Assembly: GCA_038239345.1 (NCBI GenBank)
Contig: JBBSEX010000080.1
Coordinates: forward strand, 1 to 9,588
Length of the DNA stretch: 9,588 nucleotides
Reading direction: 5' to 3'
Source of the DNA: JBBSEX01 sp038239345
GTDB taxonomy: Bacteria > Acidobacteriota > Terriglobia > Bryobacterales > Bryobacteraceae
This document shows positions 7,027 through 9,588 of the stretch, one piece after another. Made by a program: the position numbers and the translations under genes. Position 1 is the first letter of the stretch. Each line of letters opens with the position of its first letter. The notes beneath the pieces were generated by a model. That model was not told where the DNA came from and did not search any database. It was given only the letters and a program-made list of their open reading frames with translations.

Positions 7027-7458
7027 ATGCGCTACTGCTACCAATGCGGAAGATTTACGACTGGCGACCCGAGCTACTGCAATTTCTGTGGGCGCAGCTA
7101 TGACGTGAAGCTCTGTCCCAGGATGCATATCAACTCGCGCATCTCCGAGGTGTGTTCCACCTGCGGCAGCCGCGACCTCTCGGTCCCGCAACCCAAGGTT
7201 CCGTTCTGGACTAAGGCGATTGTGTCGGCTGCGACCGTTCTCGTTGCCGCTCTGATCTTGCTCTTCACCCTGTTCTTCGTGGCCTTGTTCCTCGAACAGC
7301 TCCTTACGAGGACCGACATGTCGGGCGGCCTCTTCGCCATTGGCACCATGCTGGGTCTGCTCTGGGTGATGTGGTTGCAACTGCCCATCTGGTTCAAGGA
7401 AACGATCTACAAGCTGCTTGAAAAAAGACGGAAAGGTAAAGGAAGAGATCCGAAATGA
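7027..7458 (+). CDS. Zinc-ribbon membrane protein with two transmembrane helices
   Basis: A 143-residue protein. The N-terminal 50 residues hold paired zinc knuckles: C4-x2-C7 with C18-x2-C21 (YCYQCG, YCNFCG) as one ribbon, and C30/H34 with C43-x2-C46 (LCPRMH, VCSTCG) as a probable second. Two long hydrophobic segments follow, about 64-90 and 101-123, then a basic tail (EKRRKGKGRDPK). The zinc ribbons and tail probably face the cytoplasm. No specific family is recognised; double zinc ribbon plus membrane helices is a widespread architecture. Lying 16 bases after the Replic_Relax-like gene and overlapping the next gene by ATGA, it could tether the transfer or replication proteins to the membrane, which would suit an ATPase lacking its own membrane anchor (inference). 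Confidence 0.75.
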   Translation: MRYCYQCGRFTTGDPSYCNFCGRSYDVKLCPRMHINSRISEVCSTCGSRDLSVPQPKVPFWTKAIVSAATVLVAALILLFTLFFVALFLEQLLTRTDMSGGLFAIGTMLGLLWVMWLQLPIWFKETIYKLLEKRRKGKGRDPK

Positions 7459-7868
7459 AGAGCGGCGAGACAGAGCGGACGGCCGCAGGGGGAGAGGAGA
7501 GACTTATGCGGAGGGAAGAGACGCATGTCAGGTTTCACTCGGGCCAGTACGAGGTTGATTCTCTTGAGGTTTCACCTGTGAAGCCTAGGGCAGAGCTGCC
7601 CGAGGCATTGCCTGTAGCTCTTGCCCCTCCCGGAGAGCGCGAGACACCGGCCCTCGACCCGCTCGGCGAACCGATCTCGATCGGCGCGGTTGCCCGTATT
7701 CTTGGCTGCTCGGTCTGGACCGTGCGCCAGCGCTTTCTCCCCGCAGGACTGCCCTCGTTCCGACTCGGCGGCACTGGCACAATCCGTTTCTTCCGCAACC
7801 AAGTCGTTCACTGGATTCTGCGGCAACAGCAACTTTCAAATTCAACCATTTCAACCCGAAGGAGGTGA
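7455..7868 (+). CDS. Excisionase-like helix-turn-helix protein
   Basis: A 137-residue protein. Residues about 1-72 look disordered, rich in Glu, Pro and Ala. Residues 74-124 form an excisionase/MerR-type HTH (ISIGAVARILGCSVWTVRQR, then a wing and FFRNQVVHWILRQQ). Placed directly before the recombinase gene, it is probably the recombination directionality factor (Xis) or a repressor of the integration genes. ATG 7455 overlaps the preceding stop as ATGA, with AAAGGA (7438-7443) upstream. An in-frame ATG at 7506 has a better placed AGGAG (7495-7499) and would give 120 residues with the HTH intact, so the start is ambiguous. Its final codons (AGG AGG TGA) form the core of the recombinase's Shine-Dalgarno sequence. 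Confidence 0.75.
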   Translation: MKSGETERTAAGGEERLMRREETHVRFHSGQYEVDSLEVSPVKPRAELPEALPVALAPPGERETPALDPLGEPISIGAVARILGCSVWTVRQRFLPAGLPSFRLGGTGTIRFFRNQVVHWILRQQQLSNSTISTRRR

Positions 7869-7870
7869 TC
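7859..7870 (+). promoter_or_regulatory. Extended Shine-Dalgarno sequence for the tyrosine recombinase
   Basis: AAGGAGGTGATC is a 12-base perfect complement to the conserved 16S rRNA 3' end (GATCACCTCCTT) and lies five bases before ATG 7876. It fixes the recombinase start there, although the frame is open back to 7621. The stop codon TGA of the HTH gene (7866-7868) is embedded in it, so termination of one gene occurs on the initiation site of the next. Confidence 0.88.
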
Positions 7871-7875
7871 ATTCC

Positions 7876-8961
7876 ATGGGTCTCTACAAAAGGGGCGGGG
7901 TCTACTGGTCCTACATATATATAGAGGGAGTCCGGCATGCCCGCACGACCGGAACCGCGAACCGCCGTCAGGCCGAACTGCTCGACCAGCGCTTCAAGGA
8001 CGAGCTCAACCTCAACCGACATGGTGTGAGCGAGCTCGCCCCCCAGATGATATTTGCCGAGTTCACGGCCCGCTTCCTTGCCGAGGGCGTTCCCAAGGCA
8101 TGGCATGTTGACCGCTTGAAGATGCTCCTGCCCTACTGGGCGGACATCCCCATCGGGCGAATCAACAAGGCCAAGGCTCGCGACTACCGCGAGGCTCGCC
8201 GCCGCGCGAAGCCCGTGAGCCACACTACGGTAAACCGTGACCTCGAGTGCCTGAGACACCTCCTGTTCTGGGCGGTGGACGAAGGTCTGTTGGCTGCGAA
8301 CCCTTTGAGCCGGGTGCGCATGGTGCGGGAGCGGCGGATTCCTCGCCTCATGGTGAACGCAACTGAGGAAGCACAGTTGCTTGCTCAGGCGGCACCTCAC
8401 CTCCATCCGCTCATTATTACTGCGCTCGATACCGGCATGCGCCGGGGGGAGTTGCTCAATCAACGCTTCGAGCATGTGGACTTTACCCGCCGCATCCTCT
8501 ACGTCACCAAGTCGAAGACAGCCGAGGGCGAGGCACGGGAGATTCCGCTCACGGGCCGGGTGTTCGATCTGCTGTCGAAGATTGCAGCAGAGCCGCTCCA
8601 GCCCAATGGGGTGATCTTCACCTTCAAGGGCAAACCCATCACCCGGATCAAGACGGGGTGGAAGGCGGCGCTCCGCCGCGCGGAGCTACGCTACTTCCGC
8701 TTTCACGATCTTCGCCACACCTTCAACACCCGGCTCATGGAAGCCGGGGTGATGCAGGAGGTGAGGAAGGCCCTCATGGGCCATTCCTCGGGCGAAGACG
8801 TACACGCGATTTACACCCACGTCGAGCTGCCGCAGAAGCGTGAGGCCATACGGAAGCTCGAGGCCTGGCAGGCCAGCCCGGAGCGGCTCGCCAGTCATGC
8901 CTTACCAGAAACCCAAGAAGCACAACCAGAACTGAAGAAAGGAGAAGTCGAAATTCAATGA
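7876..8961 (+). CDS. int: Tyrosine recombinase (phage-type integrase)
   Basis: A 361-residue site-specific recombinase that would integrate and excise the element by strand exchange at attachment sites through a phosphotyrosine intermediate. Domains: an N-terminal arm-binding type region (MGLYKRGGVYWSYIYIEG, about 1-48), a SAM-like core-binding domain (about 55-145) and a catalytic domain (about 160-330). Catalytic residues visible are Arg189 (TGMRRGEL), the beta-hairpin Lys (212 or 214 in TKSKT), His277 and Arg280 (HDLRH), His303 (LMGHSS) and the nucleophile Tyr313 (AIYTH). All are present, so the enzyme looks active. The last 30 residues are a hydrophilic tail. The extended Shine-Dalgarno sequence at 7859-7870 decides the start. 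It follows the HTH gene by seven bases and shares ATGA with the next gene. No att site or tRNA target is identifiable in the window. Confidence 0.95.
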   Translation: MGLYKRGGVYWSYIYIEGVRHARTTGTANRRQAELLDQRFKDELNLNRHGVSELAPQMIFAEFTARFLAEGVPKAWHVDRLKMLLPYWADIPIGRINKAKARDYREARRRAKPVSHTTVNRDLECLRHLLFWAVDEGLLAANPLSRVRMVRERRIPRLMVNATEEAQLLAQAAPHLHPLIITALDTGMRRGELLNQRFEHVDFTRRILYVTKSKTAEGEAREIPLTGRVFDLLSKIAAEPLQPNGVIFTFKGKPITRIKTGWKAALRRAELRYFRFHDLRHTFNTRLMEAGVMQEVRKALMGHSSGEDVHAIYTHVELPQKREAIRKLEAWQASPERLASHALPETQEAQPELKKGEVEIQ

Positions 8962-9185
8962 TTAGCGATCAGCAAAGCCAAGAGATCAGGCGGGTGCTCA
9001 TCGCCGACTGCCTGGAACAAACCGAGGTTGCGGTACGTGCGCTCGACAACGTAGCGACCGCTCTCGAAGAAGGGGAAGTCGAACGGGCGCTCGGGATCTT
9101 TCAGGGAGTGCCGGAGCGAGTCCGTTACCTGAGTATCCTGCTGACCCGGCTCGTGCAACCCTACGCGCCAGCGGCCAGCAGATAA
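8958..9185 (+). CDS. Small helical hypothetical protein downstream of int
   Basis: A 75-residue protein whose ATG overlaps the recombinase stop as ATGA, which with AAAGGAG (8938-8944) upstream supports coupled translation. It appears wholly alpha-helical: QSQEIRRVLIADCLEQ, then VRALDNVATALEEGEVERA, then RVRYLSILLTRL, with an acidic middle and a short Pro/Ala tail. There are no membrane segments, zinc ligands or catalytic motifs. The family is not recognised. It resembles small accessory proteins of mobile elements in size and position, and may assist the recombinase or act independently. Confidence 0.6.
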   Translation: MISDQQSQEIRRVLIADCLEQTEVAVRALDNVATALEEGEVERALGIFQGVPERVRYLSILLTRLVQPYAPAASR

Positions 9186-9192
9186 TCGTTCG

Positions 9193-9236
9193 GCGCGTGG
9201 CGCAGCTTTAAAGCCTCACGCGCTCACGCCCCGTGA
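9193..9236. repeat. Back-to-back inverted repeats between small genes
   Basis: Two perfect inverted repeats are adjacent. GCGCGTG (9193-9199) pairs with CACGCGC (9217-9223) across a 17-base loop that itself contains the palindrome GCTTTAAAGC (9205-9214). TCACG (9224-9228) pairs with CGTGA (9232-9236) across CCC. No T-run follows either stem, so neither is a classic intrinsic terminator. They lie in the 168-base non-coding stretch after the recombinase operon. A transfer or replication origin, a recombinase or regulator binding site, or an RNA-stabilising hairpin are all possible. Confidence 0.5.
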
Positions 9237-9335
9237 TGTGAACCACAGCAGAGGTAGCGATGCGTCACCCCTTTCGGGCCATGACCCACGCCGCCAGTTG
9301 AAGCAACCACAAGCACCTTAACAACGCCAATTCCC

Positions 9336-9345
9336 AAAAGGAGGG
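9336..9345 (+). promoter_or_regulatory. Strong Shine-Dalgarno sequence for the coiled-coil protein
   Basis: AAAAGGAGGG ends eight bases before ATG 9354 and supports a real gene there. An ATG at 9347 in another frame lies too close to it and opens only a short frame. Confidence 0.75.
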
Positions 9346-9353
9346 CATGACAA

Positions 9354-9581
9354 ATGAAAAAGAAGAGTACCGAAGCTGCGGCACCCGAAGCCACCCGTCC
9401 CATATTTGCGCAGCCTGAATCGCCAGGCCGCAAACCGTGGAAGAAACGAACCCCGGTGGACGTGGTTCGCGACCAGATTGAACGCCTGCGCAAGGACGTC
9501 GAAGACAAAGACGCCGAACTCGCGCTCGCGAAACGCCAACTGCAGAAGCTCGAAGAGGCCGTGAAGGTCCTCGATGCCTAA
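9354..9581 (+). CDS. Small coiled-coil hypothetical protein
   Basis: A 75-residue protein with a strong ribosome binding site. The first 35 residues are basic, Pro-rich and probably disordered (MKKKSTEAAAPEATRP, GRKPWKKRTP). Residues about 36-73 form a charged heptad-like helix (VVRDQIERLRKDVEDKDAEL, then LAKRQLQKLEEAVKVL) likely to make a short coiled coil and oligomerise. No catalytic motif is present and the family is not recognised. Its own Shine-Dalgarno sequence and the 168-base gap before it suggest an expression unit separate from the recombinase operon. It ends seven bases before the window does, so its downstream partners are unseen. Confidence 0.65.
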   Translation: MKKKSTEAAAPEATRPIFAQPESPGRKPWKKRTPVDVVRDQIERLRKDVEDKDAELALAKRQLQKLEEAVKVLDA

Positions 9582-9588
9582 GCACCAA

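Noticed and set aside
7621..7875. N-terminal extension of the recombinase to 446 residues
   Set aside because: It overlaps the HTH gene in another frame and ignores the extended Shine-Dalgarno sequence before ATG 7876; the usual arm-binding start MGLYKRGG begins at 7876.
7585..8475. 296-residue open frame on the minus strand opposite the HTH and recombinase genes
   Set aside because: It lies wholly antisense to two well supported genes, with low-complexity composition and no ribosome binding site.
9193..9223. Intrinsic transcription terminator
   Set aside because: The stem is not followed by a T-run and its loop is long (17 bases).

Overview
The window looks like part of a bacterial integrative, probably mobilizable, element with an accessory cargo region on its left. 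The DNA is GC-rich. It carries an extended Shine-Dalgarno sequence complementary to the bacterial 16S rRNA 3' end, and no rRNA, tRNA or recognisable housekeeping gene. A GC-rich soil or sediment bacterium is plausible (Acidobacteriota-like is only a guess). Nothing here fixes the taxon.

Left part (1 to about 3950), accessory and partly decayed. Positions about 39-700 (minus strand) hold a broken IS481-like DDE transposase with at least three frame disruptions and an in-frame stop. It abuts a long plus-strand gene (684-2711) for a superfamily 2 helicase with an excisionase-type helix-turn-helix at its N-terminus. A small Cys4 zinc-binding-type protein (2692-2946) overlaps its 3' end, and the pair looks like a two-gene cargo unit, possibly for defence. 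Positions 2947-3955 are a graveyard: a frameshifted minus-strand gene (2983-3377), a start-less fragment with a GFVPGIGQVA motif (3398-3613) and a small one-helix membrane protein (3604-3807).

Middle and right part (3956-9588), a compact and apparently intact plus-strand module. It contains an orphan D12-class adenine methyltransferase (3956-4711), a VirD4/HerA-like DNA-pumping ATPase (4817-6190) and an overlapping Replic_Relax-like winged-helix protein (6177-7010). These are followed by a zinc-ribbon membrane protein (7027-7458), an excisionase-like HTH protein (7455-7868), a tyrosine recombinase (7876-8961), a small helical protein (8958-9185), a non-coding stretch with back-to-back hairpins (9193-9236) and a small coiled-coil protein (9354-9581). 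From 6177 to 9185 the genes overlap or sit within 16 bases of each other, which suggests one transcript.

Working model (inference): the recombinase and HTH protein integrate and excise the element. The ATPase and Replic_Relax-like protein process or move its DNA, with no HUH relaxase visible. The methyltransferase marks the element's DNA. The helicase and zinc-protein pair is cargo.
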